Below are positions 9,999-18,686 of a stretch of DNA of 64,000 nucleotides, in pieces (within the stretch, counting starts at the first letter, position 1; every line of letters begins with the position of its first letter). Position numbers and translations under genes: made by a program. The notes under the pieces are model-generated. The model had not been told where the DNA came from. It ran no database searches and worked only from the letters and a program-made list of their open reading frames with translations. Where the stretch lies: NCBI RefSeq assembly GCF_016863135.1, contig NZ_BOOH01000009.1, positions 119,785 through 183,784 on the forward strand, read 5' to 3'. The stretch comes from Planobispora longispora (GTDB lineage: Bacteria; Actinomycetota; Actinomycetes; Streptosporangiales; Streptosporangiaceae).

Positions 9999-10624
9999 GC
10001 GGGTCCTCCCGACAGCACGGGCTTGGCCTGGCGGAGGCGTCCGTCGAGGTCGGTCAGGTATCCGTACCCCTCGGCGGTGCCGGGAAGGTCGCCGTAGGTG
10101 ACGTCGTCGAAGAGCCGGGCGCCCCGCAGCAGCTCGCCCGCGAAGGCGGGCAGCGCCCGGCCGGCCTCGGCCGCCAGCTCGTCCGCGGTGCGGCCGGGCA
10201 GCTGCTCGACGACGGCCCGGTCTTCCAGGTCGCGCGCGATCGCCCGCAGGCGCTCCCTGATCGCCTCGGCCCACTCCTGCCGCGCGGCGTGGGCCTCGGC
10301 GGCCGCGCGGTGCTCGGCGGCCGTGCGGATCCGCGCGCCGAACAGCTCGCCGGCCCGCCCGCCCGCGCGCGCCCGGGTGGCCCTGCGCGCCATCGTCAGG
10401 ACGGGTACGGCCACGCCGGCGATGAGAAGCGCCAGCAGCAGGATCGAGAACCATCCGCCCGGCAGCCCGGAGGCGGCGTTGATCAGGTCGTCCACCCACT
10501 GCCGGACGTTCTCCAGGAGCCGGTCCCACCACGACTCCTTCGGGTAGATCGGCTTGGCCAGCTCGCGGGCCGCCGCCTCCCTGGCGGCGTCCCGCGCGAT
10601 GTCGACCGGGACGTCGGAGATCAC
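9995..10624 (-). CDS. DUF4129 domain membrane protein
   Basis: A 209-residue protein with one clear membrane helix (WFSILLLALLIAGVAVPVLT, about residues 56-75) and a C-terminal cytoplasmic DUF4129 domain, recognised from EWAEAIRERLRAIARDLEDR and the GRTADELAAEAGRALP segment. DUF4129 domains are often fused to transglutaminase-like proteins in MoxR loci; here the domain stands alone. The GTG start overlaps the upstream stop as GTGA, and the stop overlaps the DUF4350 start in the same way. Its biochemical function is unknown. Confidence 0.9.
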   Translation of the reverse strand: MISDVPVDIARDAAREAAARELAKPIYPKESWWDRLLENVRQWVDDLINAASGLPGGWFSILLLALLIAGVAVPVLTMARRATRARAGGRAGELFGARIRTAAEHRAAAEAHAARQEWAEAIRERLRAIARDLEDRAVVEQLPGRTADELAAEAGRALPAFAGELLRGARLFDDVTYGDLPGTAEGYGYLTDLDGRLRQAKPVLSGGPA

Positions 10625-12039
10625 TGCGGCCAGGCTCCGGGGCCGTGGGGCGGGTAGCCGTAGCCGTGGGGGTGACCGCCCGCGGCGTGGGAGGGGTGCC
10701 ACAGGTCTCCCGGGGCCGTGCCGTGGACGCCGCGCTGGCGGTCCGTGGCGGCCGTCTGGAGCACGAGGTCGAACGCCTCGGCGCGCATCCGGCGGTCGGT
10801 GTAGAGCAGCGCGGTGACGCCGGCGGAGAAGGGGTTGGTGATCGTTCCGGAGATGATGCCGCCCAGTCCGCTCACGATGAGGGAGACCGCGAGCCCCGAC
10901 TGGACCGTCGTGAGGTCGGTGGGGTCGGCGAACAGGTTGCCCACGAGGGAGAACGGGACGCCCACGGCGAAGCCGATCACCCCGGTGACGATCGCGGTGA
11001 GGAGCAGGATGCCGAAGACCCGCCAGAAGTCGCCCTTGACGAGCCGGAACGATCGGTTGATGGCAGTGAACACGCCCGCGCGCTCCAGCACGATCACCGG
11101 TCCGGCGAGGCTGAGCTTGGTGTAGACGAACACCCCGCCGACGATGCCGCCGATGATGAGGACGAAGCTCGCCAGGGCGATGAGCTCGCCGGGCGCGCCG
11201 ACCACGCCGAGGAGCACGATCAGGGCGATCGCGGCGACCATGAAGCCGAAGACCATGATCACTTGCAGGATCGCCAGGCCGAGCAGCGGAAGGATCCGGT
11301 TCGAGGTGAGCCGCCACGCCTGCCCGATCGAGATGGACTCGCCGAACACGGCGCTGCCCAGCACGCTGGTCAGCATGCCGCTCAGCACCACGATCGCGAT
11401 CATCTGGAAGATGACGCCGAGGGCGGTGGTCGCCAGGAAGGCGCTGACGGCTCCGAGGAGCTGCGAGGGGTCGCTCGCCAGGTTCGGCGAGAGCGCGGTG
11501 TCGACGAACACGCCGAGGGCCGGGATCTGGATGGCCAGGCTGATGGCCTGGGCGATCAGGGTCACCGCGGCCGACAGGCCGAGCGTGGCCGCCGGGTTGC
11601 CCCGGATGAACTGGACCGCGCCGTTGTAGATGTCGCCGAGGGTGAGCGGCCGCAGCGGGATGACGCCGGGCTTGAGCGCGGGCGGGCCGCCGTAGGACGG
11701 GGCGGCGTAGCCGTAGGGGCCGGGCTGTTGCCCGTAGGGCTGCTGGCCGTAGGAACCAGGCTGTTGCCCGTAGGGTTGCTGGCCGTAGGAACCAGGCTGT
11801 TGCCCGTAGGGGCCGGGCTGCTGGCCATGGGGTTGCTGTCCGTAGGGGCCGGGCGGGGTGCCGTAGGGCTGCTGGCCGTAGGGGCCGGGCTGCTGGCCGT
11901 GGGGCTGCTGGGGGGAGCCGGGAGGAGGCGTCCCTCCGGGGCCGGGCGCGGCCCACGGAGCCGGTCCGCCGTACGACGGAGGCTGATCGGACGCCCAGCC
12001 GGGCGGTGTGTCGGGGCTGGAACCGTGGCCGTCTGACAT
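10621..12039 (-). CDS. Membrane protein with glycerophosphodiesterase-type membrane domain
   Basis: A 472-residue multipass protein and the first gene of the leftward MoxR operon. Residues 1-120 are low-complexity, built of PYGQQP and PGPYG repeats. The rest holds about six hydrophobic segments, starting with the typical motif IPLRPLTLGDIYNGAVQFIRGNPAATLG of the membrane domain often attached to glycerophosphoryl diester phosphodiesterases. No catalytic phosphodiesterase domain is present. The Gln/Pro/Gly head could mediate crowding or protein contacts at the membrane; this is inference. The ATG at 12039 faces the mtrA promoter region, and the stop overlaps the DUF4129 GTG. Confidence 0.88.
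   Translation of the reverse strand: MSDGHGSSPDTPPGWASDQPPSYGGPAPWAAPGPGGTPPPGSPQQPHGQQPGPYGQQPYGTPPGPYGQQPHGQQPGPYGQQPGSYGQQPYGQQPGSYGQQPYGQQPGPYGYAAPSYGGPPALKPGVIPLRPLTLGDIYNGAVQFIRGNPAATLGLSAAVTLIAQAISLAIQIPALGVFVDTALSPNLASDPSQLLGAVSAFLATTALGVIFQMIAIVVLSGMLTSVLGSAVFGESISIGQAWRLTSNRILPLLGLAILQVIMVFGFMVAAIALIVLLGVVGAPGELIALASFVLIIGGIVGGVFVYTKLSLAGPVIVLERAGVFTAINRSFRLVKGDFWRVFGILLLTAIVTGVIGFAVGVPFSLVGNLFADPTDLTTVQSGLAVSLIVSGLGGIISGTITNPFSAGVTALLYTDRRMRAEAFDLVLQTAATDRQRGVHGTAPGDLWHPSHAAGGHPHGYGYPPHGPGAWPQ
11705..11910 (-). repeat. 36-bp-period coding repeats (PYGQQP type)
   Basis: The head of the membrane protein gene carries repeats with a 12-codon period; for example CCGTAGGAACCAGG recurs at 11747 and 11783 with matching flanks. 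The repeats are close enough at the DNA level to expand or contract by recombination without breaking the frame. Confidence 0.85.
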
Positions 12040-12314
12040 ATCCCAATCCTGGCATGAGAGCGCGCCGATCGGGCTGTTCGGGGAGGCATGTCAGGGTTTC
12101 ACGGGCGGTGACAGACGGAAGATCTGGGTGGGGATGGCCGGAACGCCGCTGTTTACCGCAGACTGGACGGTGGCCGCCTTTCGCCCGGAGCCTCGACCGC
12201 CGAGGCCGGAAGCGGCCATTCGGGGGCGTCGCCGCATGTTCGACGGCGTGCGGGCCTAAAATTCGGCACCCGAGCGCCGATCACAGGAGTGTGTCATCCG
12301 GTGGTCGAGCAAGG

Positions 12315-12329
12315 GTAACCTTCAGTAAT
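12315..12329 (+). promoter_or_regulatory. Candidate MtrA box upstream of mtrA
   Basis: GTAAC, five bases, GTAAT: a direct repeat with a 10-base period ending about 50 bases before the mtrA start. Direct repeats of this kind are described for MtrA in actinobacteria, so autoregulation is plausible. The 325-base gap around it (12056-12380) also holds A/T-rich promoter-like sequence near 12255 (TAAAAT). Confidence 0.45.
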
Positions 12330-12380
12330 CATGCGGTTTGCCGTAAAAAATCCCTAGCTGCGTAAAACGAATGAGGGGCC

Positions 12381-13058
12381 ATGAAAGGACGCGTGCTGGT
12401 CGTCGACGACGACGCCGCTCTCGCCGAGATGCTCGGCATCGTGCTGCGCGGAGAGGGCTTCGAACCTTCCTTCGTGTCCGACGGGGACAAGGCGCTGGAC
12501 GCGTTCCGCGACACCCGGCCGGACCTGGTCCTGCTCGACCTGATGCTGCCCGGCGCCGACGGCATCGACGTGTGCCGCAGGATCCGCGCCGAGTCCGGCG
12601 TCCCCATCGTCATGCTGACGGCCAAGAGCGACACCATCGACGTGGTGCTCGGCCTGGAGTCCGGGGCCGACGACTACATCGTCAAGCCGTTCAAGCCGAA
12701 GGAGCTCGTGGCCCGGGTACGCGCCCGGCTGCGCCGCACCGACGAGCCGACGCCCGAGATCCTGCAGATCGGCGACATCACCATCGACGTCGCCGGGCAC
12801 TCGGTCAAGCGGGGCGAGGAGACCATCAACCTCACCCCGCTGGAGTTCGACCTGCTGGTCGCGCTCGCGCGCAAGCCCCGCCAGGTCTTCACCCGCGAGG
12901 TCCTGCTGGAGCAGGTCTGGGGCTACCGGCACGCGGCCGACACGCGTCTGGTCAACGTGCACGTCCAGCGGCTCCGCGCCAAGATCGAGAAGGACCCGGA
13001 GCACCCGGAGATCGTGGTGACGGTCCGCGGTGTGGGCTACAAGGCCGGACCGGCCTGA
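12381..13058 (+). CDS. mtrA: Response regulator MtrA
   Basis: A 225-residue OmpR-type response regulator. The receiver domain (about residues 1-115) has acidic pocket VVDDD, phosphorylation site Asp53 in LVLLDLMLPG, Thr in MLTAKSD and Lys in VKPFKPKE. The DNA-binding winged helix (about residues 130-225) includes INLTPLEFDLLVALARKPRQVF and ends VRGVGYKAG. Length and sequence match MtrA, the essential or near-essential regulator of wall metabolism, division and development in actinobacteria. The start is preceded by GAGGGG. mtrB and lpqB follow in the conserved order. Confidence 0.97.
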   Translation: MKGRVLVVDDDAALAEMLGIVLRGEGFEPSFVSDGDKALDAFRDTRPDLVLLDLMLPGADGIDVCRRIRAESGVPIVMLTAKSDTIDVVLGLESGADDYIVKPFKPKELVARVRARLRRTDEPTPEILQIGDITIDVAGHSVKRGEETINLTPLEFDLLVALARKPRQVFTREVLLEQVWGYRHAADTRLVNVHVQRLRAKIEKDPEHPEIVVTVRGVGYKAGPA

Positions 13059-13089
13059 GCTCGCCCGACCCCTCCCCCCGGAAACCGAC

Positions 13090-14829
13090 ATGCCTCCTGC
13101 GAAGAATCGTCGCCGTACCCCGCGCCAGGTGGTGCGGGGAGTACGGCGACGGACCCGGCGCGCGGCCGGTCGGTTGCGCCGGGCCTTCTGGCGCTCCCTC
13201 CAGCTCCGCGTGGTCACCAGCACCATGGTCGTCTCCATGGCGGTGGTCGCGGTGCTGGGCGTCTTCCTCGACCAGCAGATCAACACCTCCGTGCTGAACG
13301 CCCGGCTGCGGGCCGCGACGAGCGAGGCGCAGGCCGACCGCATCGCGGTGCTCGGCTTCCTGAGCCAGCCGGACGGCGAGGCCGCCAAGCAGTCCGGCGA
13401 CTCCGGCAAGTCCCTGCAGAACGGCGGCGACAGCCCGCTCAGCCAGGCGACCACCGCCCTGGCGAACCGGGCGGGCTCCGCCAGCCGCTACTCGGTGATC
13501 ATCTGTAACCGGAGACTGCCGGGCGCGTGCTTCGGCACCACGAACGTCGACGAGCGCAGCGTGACGGAGAAGATGCGCGCCGACGTGGTGAAGCAGGATG
13601 CGGGCAAGAACAGCCTCTGGTACGGCGACCTCTACTACAAGGACAGCTCCGAGCCGGTCCCCGGCCTGGTGCTCGGCGCGCGCCTGGACACCACCGGCGC
13701 CCCCCAGGTCGACAGCGACTACGAGATCTACCACCTGATCCCGCTGGACAAGGAGGAGAAGACCCTCAACGCCGTCCGGCAGATGCTCGTCGTCGTCGGC
13801 GTCGCCCTGGTGCTGCTGCTGGCCGCGATCGCCTCGCTGGTCACCCGCCAGGTGGTCACCCCGGTGCGGCTGACGCGGCAGGCCGCCGAGCGGCTGGCCG
13901 CCGGGCGCCTGGACGAGCGGCTCAAGGTGCGCGGCGAGGACGACCTCGCCCGCCTGGCCGCCTCCTTCAACGAGATGGCCGCCAACCTGGCGCTGAAGAT
14001 CCACCAGCTGGAGGAGCTCTCCCAGGTCCAGCGGCAGTTCGTCTCCGACGTCTCGCACGAGCTGCGCACCCCGCTGACCACCGTCAGGATGGCCGCCGAC
14101 CTGCTCTACGACGCCCGCGAGGACTTCGACCCGATGGCCGCGCGCTCGGCGGAGCTGATGCAGAACCAGCTGGAGAGGTTCGAGTCGATGCTCGCCGACC
14201 TGCTGGAGATCAGCCGCTACGACGCGGGCGCCGCGACGCTCGACATCGACTCGATCGACATCAGGGACGTGGTGCTGCGCGCGGTCGCCGACTCGGAGGC
14301 GCTGGCCGAGCGCCACTCCACCCGCTTCGACCTGCGACTGCCGGGCGAGCCGTGCATGGCCGAGATAGACAGCCGCCGGGTCGAGCGCATCCTGCGCAAC
14401 CTGCTGTTCAACGCGATCGAGCACGGTGAGGGCAGGGACATCGTCGTCTCGGTCGGCGCGGACCGGGACGCGGTGGCGGTGGCCGTACGGGACCACGGGG
14501 TCGGCCTGAAGCCCGGCGAGGAGAACATGGTCTTCGACCGGTTCTGGCGGGCCGATCCGTCCCGGGCGCGGACGATCGGCGGGACCGGCCTGGGCCTGGC
14601 GATCTCGCGCGAGGACGCGATGCTGCACGGCGGCTGGCTCCAGGCGTGGGGAATGCCGGGCGAGGGATCGCAGTTCAGGCTCTCGCTGCCCCGGGTGGCC
14701 GGAACGGAGCTGCGCGGCTCGCCGCTGCCGCTGGTGCCGCCGGAGGTGGAGATGCGGCGGACATGGCGGGGGCAGATGACGCCGGTGCTGACACCGGCGG
14801 CGGCCGACGGGGGACACGATGCGGAGTAG
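13090..14829 (+). CDS. mtrB: Sensor histidine kinase MtrB
   Basis: A 579-residue membrane kinase, partner of MtrA. A basic N-terminus is followed by a membrane helix (TMVVSMAVVAVLGVFLD), an extracytoplasmic sensing region of about 170 residues, and a second helix (MLVVVGVALVLLLAAIASLV). HAMP follows at TPVRLTRQAAERLAAG, then HisKA with phospho-acceptor His323 in SDVSHELRTPLTT, and a HATPase domain ending GGTGLGLAISRE. I chose the ATG at 13090 (MPPAKNRRRTPRQ); an earlier GTG would overlap mtrA. The last ten bases overlap lpqB, so kinase and lipoprotein are probably translated together. Confidence 0.96.
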   Translation: MPPAKNRRRTPRQVVRGVRRRTRRAAGRLRRAFWRSLQLRVVTSTMVVSMAVVAVLGVFLDQQINTSVLNARLRAATSEAQADRIAVLGFLSQPDGEAAKQSGDSGKSLQNGGDSPLSQATTALANRAGSASRYSVIICNRRLPGACFGTTNVDERSVTEKMRADVVKQDAGKNSLWYGDLYYKDSSEPVPGLVLGARLDTTGAPQVDSDYEIYHLIPLDKEEKTLNAVRQMLVVVGVALVLLLAAIASLVTRQVVTPVRLTRQAAERLAAGRLDERLKVRGEDDLARLAASFNEMAANLALKIHQLEELSQVQRQFVSDVSHELRTPLTTVRMAADLLYDAREDFDPMAARSAELMQNQLERFESMLADLLEISRYDAGAATLDIDSIDIRDVVLRAVADSEALAERHSTRFDLRLPGEPCMAEIDSRRVERILRNLLFNAIEHGEGRDIVVSVGADRDAVAVAVRDHGVGLKPGEENMVFDRFWRADPSRARTIGGTGLGLAISREDAMLHGGWLQAWGMPGEGSQFRLSLPRVAGTELRGSPLPLVPPEVEMRRTWRGQMTPVLTPAAADGGHDAE

Positions 14830-16624
14830 GACGACACGGGGCGTGCGGGCCGCGGGCCTGGCCCTCGTGCTGGTCTGTTCCGGCACGGCCTGCTCGGTCA
14901 TCCCGACCGGGGCCAGCCGGGCGGTGGCGGTGGAGGACGTGGGCCGGGGAGACCCGCTCGACCCGCCGTACGCCCGCGTGATCGCCATGCCGCCGAACCC
15001 CGAATGGACTCCCGAGCAGGTCGTCATGGGCTTCCGGGCGGCGATGGCGAGCGTCGACGACACCTCGTACGCGGTCGCGCGCCAGTACCTCACCGGCGCC
15101 TACGCCAAGGAGTGGAACCCCGGCAGCGGCGTGACGGTCTACCAGCAGAGCACGACCGACGACGAGGTCGAGCCCGTCGACGAGGGCGACACGGAGGTCC
15201 GGGTCACGCTCAAGGGCGCCGTGATCGCGACGATCAACGACCGCGGCCTGTACCGGCCGAGCGGCGGCCCGCTGGACGAGCCCTTCACCCTCGTCAAGGA
15301 GGGGGACAAGGGGTGGCGGATCAGCGCGGGCCCGGACGGGCTCCTGCTGTCCGAGCCCGACGTCAAGCGCGCCTACCGCCTGGTCGACCTGTACTTCCTG
15401 GACTCCCGGCGGGAGGGCCTGGTGATCGAGCAGGTCCAGGTGCCGCTCAACCCGGCCTCGACCTTCGCCAAGGCGATCGTCGAGCGGCTGCTCGAAGGCC
15501 CGAGCGCCTCCCTGCAGGGCGCCGTCCACACCGCCTTCGCGCCGGGGACCGGGCTCATCGACGTGACCACCGAGAACAACCGCGTCATCGTCAACCTGAG
15601 GAAGGGCGTGTCCTCCGACAACGTCGCGGCGATGTCGGCCCAGCTCGCGGGGACGCTCTCCGGGATCGCCGGGGGGTCGAGCTTCGAGGTGCGGATCCAG
15701 GGCGAGCCGTACCACTCCGACCGCCCGCTGGAGATCGACGCCCAGCAGCAGCTGAAGTTCGACCCGTGGATGACCCCGGGCAACATCCGCCCGTTCTACA
15801 TGCAGGACGGCCTCCTGCGGCAGCTGGGCAAGGACAACGTCGGCGTGGCGGTGCCCGGCGAGGCCGGCGGGAAGAACGGCTCGTTCACCCACCCGGCGAT
15901 CAGCGGGCACGACCTGCGGCAGGTGGCGGCGCTGTCCAGGAACAGGGACGGCATCTCCGTCGCCCCGCTCGTTCCCGACGGCAAGTGGCAGCAGTGGGTC
16001 ACGGGCAAGGACCTCACGCCGCCCTCCTGGGACCGCTACCACTCGATGTGGACCGTGAGCCGGCCCTCCCCGCAGACCTCGGTGGTGCTGCGGCACTACT
16101 ACGACGAGATCAAGCACGAGGTCAGGCAGTTCCGGGTGGCCGCCTCCGAGCTGAACGCGGTCGACGTCACCGCGCTCAAGATCGCCCGGGACGGCGTGCA
16201 CGTCGCGGTGGCGACCCGGAACGCGCGGGGCGAGGAGGAAGTCAAGATCGGCACCGTCATCGGCACGGGGGGCGGCAGCCGCATCGACAACCTGCAGACG
16301 GTGGTCCACTCCGAGGACAAGCGGCAGATCAAGGACATCGCCTGGAAGAACGGGAAGACCCTGTACGTCCTCACCGGCAAGTCCGAGCTGCTGGAGGCCT
16401 CGCTGACCGCCGCGCCCACGTCGCAGGTCGCCTACCCCCGCCTGCAGAGCATCACCGTCCTGGACGACTACCTGCTCGCCGGGGCCAAGGACGACGAGGA
16501 CAACCAGCAGGTCCTCTACTGGAACGCGACCGCGGCCAAGTGGGAGCCCTGGATCAGGGACGAGAGCGGCGCGGTGACCTTCACCGCCGGAGGCCCCTCC
16601 TTCCCCGTCTTCCCCCTGGGCTGA
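14819..16624 (+). CDS. lpqB: Lipoprotein LpqB
   Basis: A 601-residue lipoprotein that modulates MtrB. The signal peptide ends in a lipobox with cysteine in SGTACS (about residues 21-26). The central part carries a GerMN domain (around PLDEPFTLVKEGD to VNLRKGVSSDNVAAMS), and the C-terminal half is a beta-propeller-like region. In mycobacteria LpqB interacts with the extracytoplasmic part of MtrB and affects MtrA phosphorylation. The ATG overlaps the end of mtrB. A palindromic hairpin follows the stop, so comF may have its own promoter. Confidence 0.95.
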   Translation: MRSRTTRGVRAAGLALVLVCSGTACSVIPTGASRAVAVEDVGRGDPLDPPYARVIAMPPNPEWTPEQVVMGFRAAMASVDDTSYAVARQYLTGAYAKEWNPGSGVTVYQQSTTDDEVEPVDEGDTEVRVTLKGAVIATINDRGLYRPSGGPLDEPFTLVKEGDKGWRISAGPDGLLLSEPDVKRAYRLVDLYFLDSRREGLVIEQVQVPLNPASTFAKAIVERLLEGPSASLQGAVHTAFAPGTGLIDVTTENNRVIVNLRKGVSSDNVAAMSAQLAGTLSGIAGGSSFEVRIQGEPYHSDRPLEIDAQQQLKFDPWMTPGNIRPFYMQDGLLRQLGKDNVGVAVPGEAGGKNGSFTHPAISGHDLRQVAALSRNRDGISVAPLVPDGKWQQWVTGKDLTPPSWDRYHSMWTVSRPSPQTSVVLRHYYDEIKHEVRQFRVAASELNAVDVTALKIARDGVHVAVATRNARGEEEVKIGTVIGTGGGSRIDNLQTVVHSEDKRQIKDIAWKNGKTLYVLTGKSELLEASLTAAPTSQVAYPRLQSITVLDDYLLAGAKDDEDNQQVLYWNATAAKWEPWIRDESGAVTFTAGGPSFPVFPLG

Positions 16625-16630
16625 GGCGCC

Positions 16631-16652
16631 GGATCCCGCCCGGGCGGGATCC
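16631..16652. terminator. Palindromic hairpin after lpqB
   Basis: A perfect 22-base palindrome (half-site GGATCCCGCCC) seven bases past the lpqB stop. It could end the mtrA-mtrB-lpqB transcript. Confidence 0.65.
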
Positions 16653-16701
16653 CCGCGGCCGATCGCCGGTGTTTGTCGGTGGTACCTGGCATTTTGGATT
16701 T

Positions 16702-17406
16702 GTGACGACCGCTCTGCTCGATCTGGTCCTGCCGCCTCGCTGCGCCGGATGCGACATGCCCGGCGCGCTCGTCTGCGCCCCGTGCGCGGCGGAGCTCCGC
16801 GGCGAGCCCGCCTGCCGGACGCCGTCGCCGGCCCCGCCCGGGCTGCCCGAGTGCTGGTCCGCCGCCGACTACGACGGCGTCGCGCGCCGGGCGATCATCG
16901 CCTACAAGGAGCGCGGCCGCACGGCCCTCGCGCACCCGCTGGCGGGAGCGCTGGCGCTGACGGCCGGCATCGCGGTGGGCGGCCACCCCGTCGTGCTCGT
17001 TCCCGTCCCGGGCGCGCGCCAGGCCCTGCGGCGGCGCGGGCACGACCCGGTGGCCCGCCTGGCGGTGCTGGCGGCGGGCTACCTCCGGGCCGCCGGCTGG
17101 CCGGCGACCGTGGCGCGGGCGATCGTCCCGCGCCGCCGTACGGCCGACCAGGCGGGGCTGAGCTCGCCGGAGAGGGCCCTGAACCTCTCCTCGGCGTTCA
17201 GGGCCGTGCCGGGGGCCGCCGGCGCCGTACGGAGCCCGTGGGGTGGCGAGGGGGTGGTCGTGCTCGTCGACGACGTCGTGACCACCGGCGCCACGCTCGC
17301 CGAGGCCGCCCGGGCCCTGCGGTCGGCGGGGGTCGAGGCTCCCCTGGCGGTGACGATCGCCGCGACACGCCGGAGGAGCCGTCCGCCCGATGATTACGGA
17401 GAGTAA
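16702..17406 (+). CDS. comF: ComF family phosphoribosyltransferase-like protein
   Basis: A 234-residue ComF-type protein. An N-terminal zinc ribbon (CAGC and CAPC around residues 14-32) precedes a type I phosphoribosyltransferase fold, with PVPGARQALRRRGHDP and the PRPP-binding loop VVVLVDDVVTTGATL. In competent bacteria ComFC supports DNA uptake or single-strand processing; in actinobacteria its role is not established. The GTG start has only a weak GGA upstream. Its place between lpqB and hpf is conserved in many actinobacteria. About 518 bases without a protein-coding gene follow. Confidence 0.92.
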   Translation: MTTALLDLVLPPRCAGCDMPGALVCAPCAAELRGEPACRTPSPAPPGLPECWSAADYDGVARRAIIAYKERGRTALAHPLAGALALTAGIAVGGHPVVLVPVPGARQALRRRGHDPVARLAVLAAGYLRAAGWPATVARAIVPRRRTADQAGLSSPERALNLSSAFRAVPGAAGAVRSPWGGEGVVVLVDDVVTTGATLAEAARALRSAGVEAPLAVTIAATRRRSRPPDDYGE

Positions 17407-17639
17407 AAATCGGGTAAGATATCGGTCTCACTGCGGGGCCACATCTTGATGTCCCAATCAGTACCCTGGAGGCGCTCCGGGGACGCGAGAACCCTTCACA
17501 TAAGGGATAGGGCATCTCCAAAGCGGTCATCCCGGACTCCGTCCGATCCGGGAGAAAATAACGCAAAGTGATCCCTTGGCCGATCGCCAGGCTGACATTC
17601 GGCCGCGATGCGGATAGCGTCAGAGCATGGCACCCGCTC

Positions 17640-17850
17640 GGGTCCGTGGTTGCGCCGGATCGACCCCCTTCCGGGGGCCGGTCTGGCTAGCCGATGCCAG
17701 CCGCAGGCGAAACGGTCCACGTAAGACGACTCTTTGTCGGTCGATCACGGTGCGGCTTAGAGGTAAGACCTGCCTTCCCGAGGAGCCAGATGTTCCTCGC
17801 CAGAAGAGAAGGGCATTAGTGGCAAAGAGCTGCGAGACCCTCAGCAGGCG
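17640..17850 (+). ncRNA. Structured leader upstream of hpf, candidate raiA RNA
   Basis: The 518-base gap before hpf contains a dense set of potential helices. These are CCCCC/GGGGG (17664-17677), CTGGC/GCCAG (17683-17700), CGAC/GTCG (17727-17739), AGGT/ACCT (17761-17771) and CGAGGA/TCCTCG (17779-17799). GCAGG (17703-17707) can also pair at long range with CCTGC (17769-17773). No start and ribosome-site combination suggests a protein. The raiA motif is a conserved structured RNA that lies upstream of hpf/raiA genes in Firmicutes and Actinobacteria, so location and structure fit. Boundaries are approximate and I could not fold or align it. The outer parts (17407-17640 and 17850-17924) show no clear feature. 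Confidence 0.55.
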
Positions 17851-17924
17851 GATGTGGGGACGAAGACCAGGTCGGCCGAGCGGGTGCCGCAGCATCACAG
17901 TCGAGAGCCGAAGGGGGGCTGTGC

Positions 17925-18590
17925 ATGGACATCATCGTCAAGGGTCGGCACACCGGAGTGAGTGACCGATTCCGCGACCATGTGACGACCAAGCTGGCCA
18001 GGATCGAGCGTCTGGACCACAAGCTCATCCGCGTTGACGTGGAGGTGTCCAAAGAGCGCAACCCGCGCATCCCCGACCAGCGCGAGCGGGTCGAGCTCAC
18101 GATCCACTCCCGTGGTCCGGCGGTCCGGGCGGAGGCCTCCGCCGAAGACCGCTTCGCAGCACTCGACCTGGCACTCGGCAAGCTCGAAGGAAGACTCCGG
18201 CGCATCGCCGACCGGCGCAAGGTCCACCACGGCAACCACTGCCCCCCGTCCGTTGCCGAGCTGACCGCCTCCGCGCTGGCCCAGTCCCTGGAGAACGAGC
18301 CCGCCCGGGTCCTCGTCAAGCCCGCGGAGCCGGAGTACGAGATGGAGGTCGACGTCGACCTCCCCGAAGACCAGACGATCGTCCCGATCGAGATGGAGGG
18401 CGACGGGCCACTGGTGGTCCGCGAGAAGTTCCACAAGGCCGAGCCGATGACCATCGACCAGGCGCTCCTGGAGATGGAGCTCATCGGGCACGACTTCTAC
18501 CTGTTCCGCGACAAGGAAAGCGGGCAGCCGAGCGTCGTTTACCTGCGGCGAGGCTACGATTACGGCGTGTTGCGGCTCGTTGAGCCCTGA
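17925..18590 (+). CDS. hpf: Long-form ribosome hibernation promoting factor
   Basis: A 221-residue long HPF. The N-terminal S30AE domain (about residues 1-100, MDIIVKGRHTGVSDRFRDHV) binds the 30S subunit near the mRNA and tRNA sites. The C-terminal domain (about residues 160-221, VVREKFHKAEPMTIDQALLEMELIGHDFYLF) dimerises and joins two ribosomes into an inactive 100S particle. Length and both domains match the actinobacterial form. The ATG is preceded by GAAGGGGG, a strong ribosome site. The structured leader upstream probably controls it or acts separately. Confidence 0.95.
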   Translation: MDIIVKGRHTGVSDRFRDHVTTKLARIERLDHKLIRVDVEVSKERNPRIPDQRERVELTIHSRGPAVRAEASAEDRFAALDLALGKLEGRLRRIADRRKVHHGNHCPPSVAELTASALAQSLENEPARVLVKPAEPEYEMEVDVDLPEDQTIVPIEMEGDGPLVVREKFHKAEPMTIDQALLEMELIGHDFYLFRDKESGQPSVVYLRRGYDYGVLRLVEP

Positions 18591-18686
18591 CCGTCCGACG
18601 GAAAGACCCTCTCCGGCCAGCCCGAGAACCCTGGAAGCCGTGTAATCATGGCGGTTCAACGGCTCTGGCCCCCCCGAGGAGGAGGC

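Noticed and set aside
10621..12039. Glycerophosphodiester phosphodiesterase enzyme
   Set aside because: Only the membrane domain that often accompanies such enzymes is present; no catalytic domain is encoded.
15004..16701. Extension of comF upstream across lpqB
   Set aside because: The frame is open but the protein before residue 566 is an out-of-frame shadow of LpqB; the ComF zinc motif starts just after the GTG at 16702.
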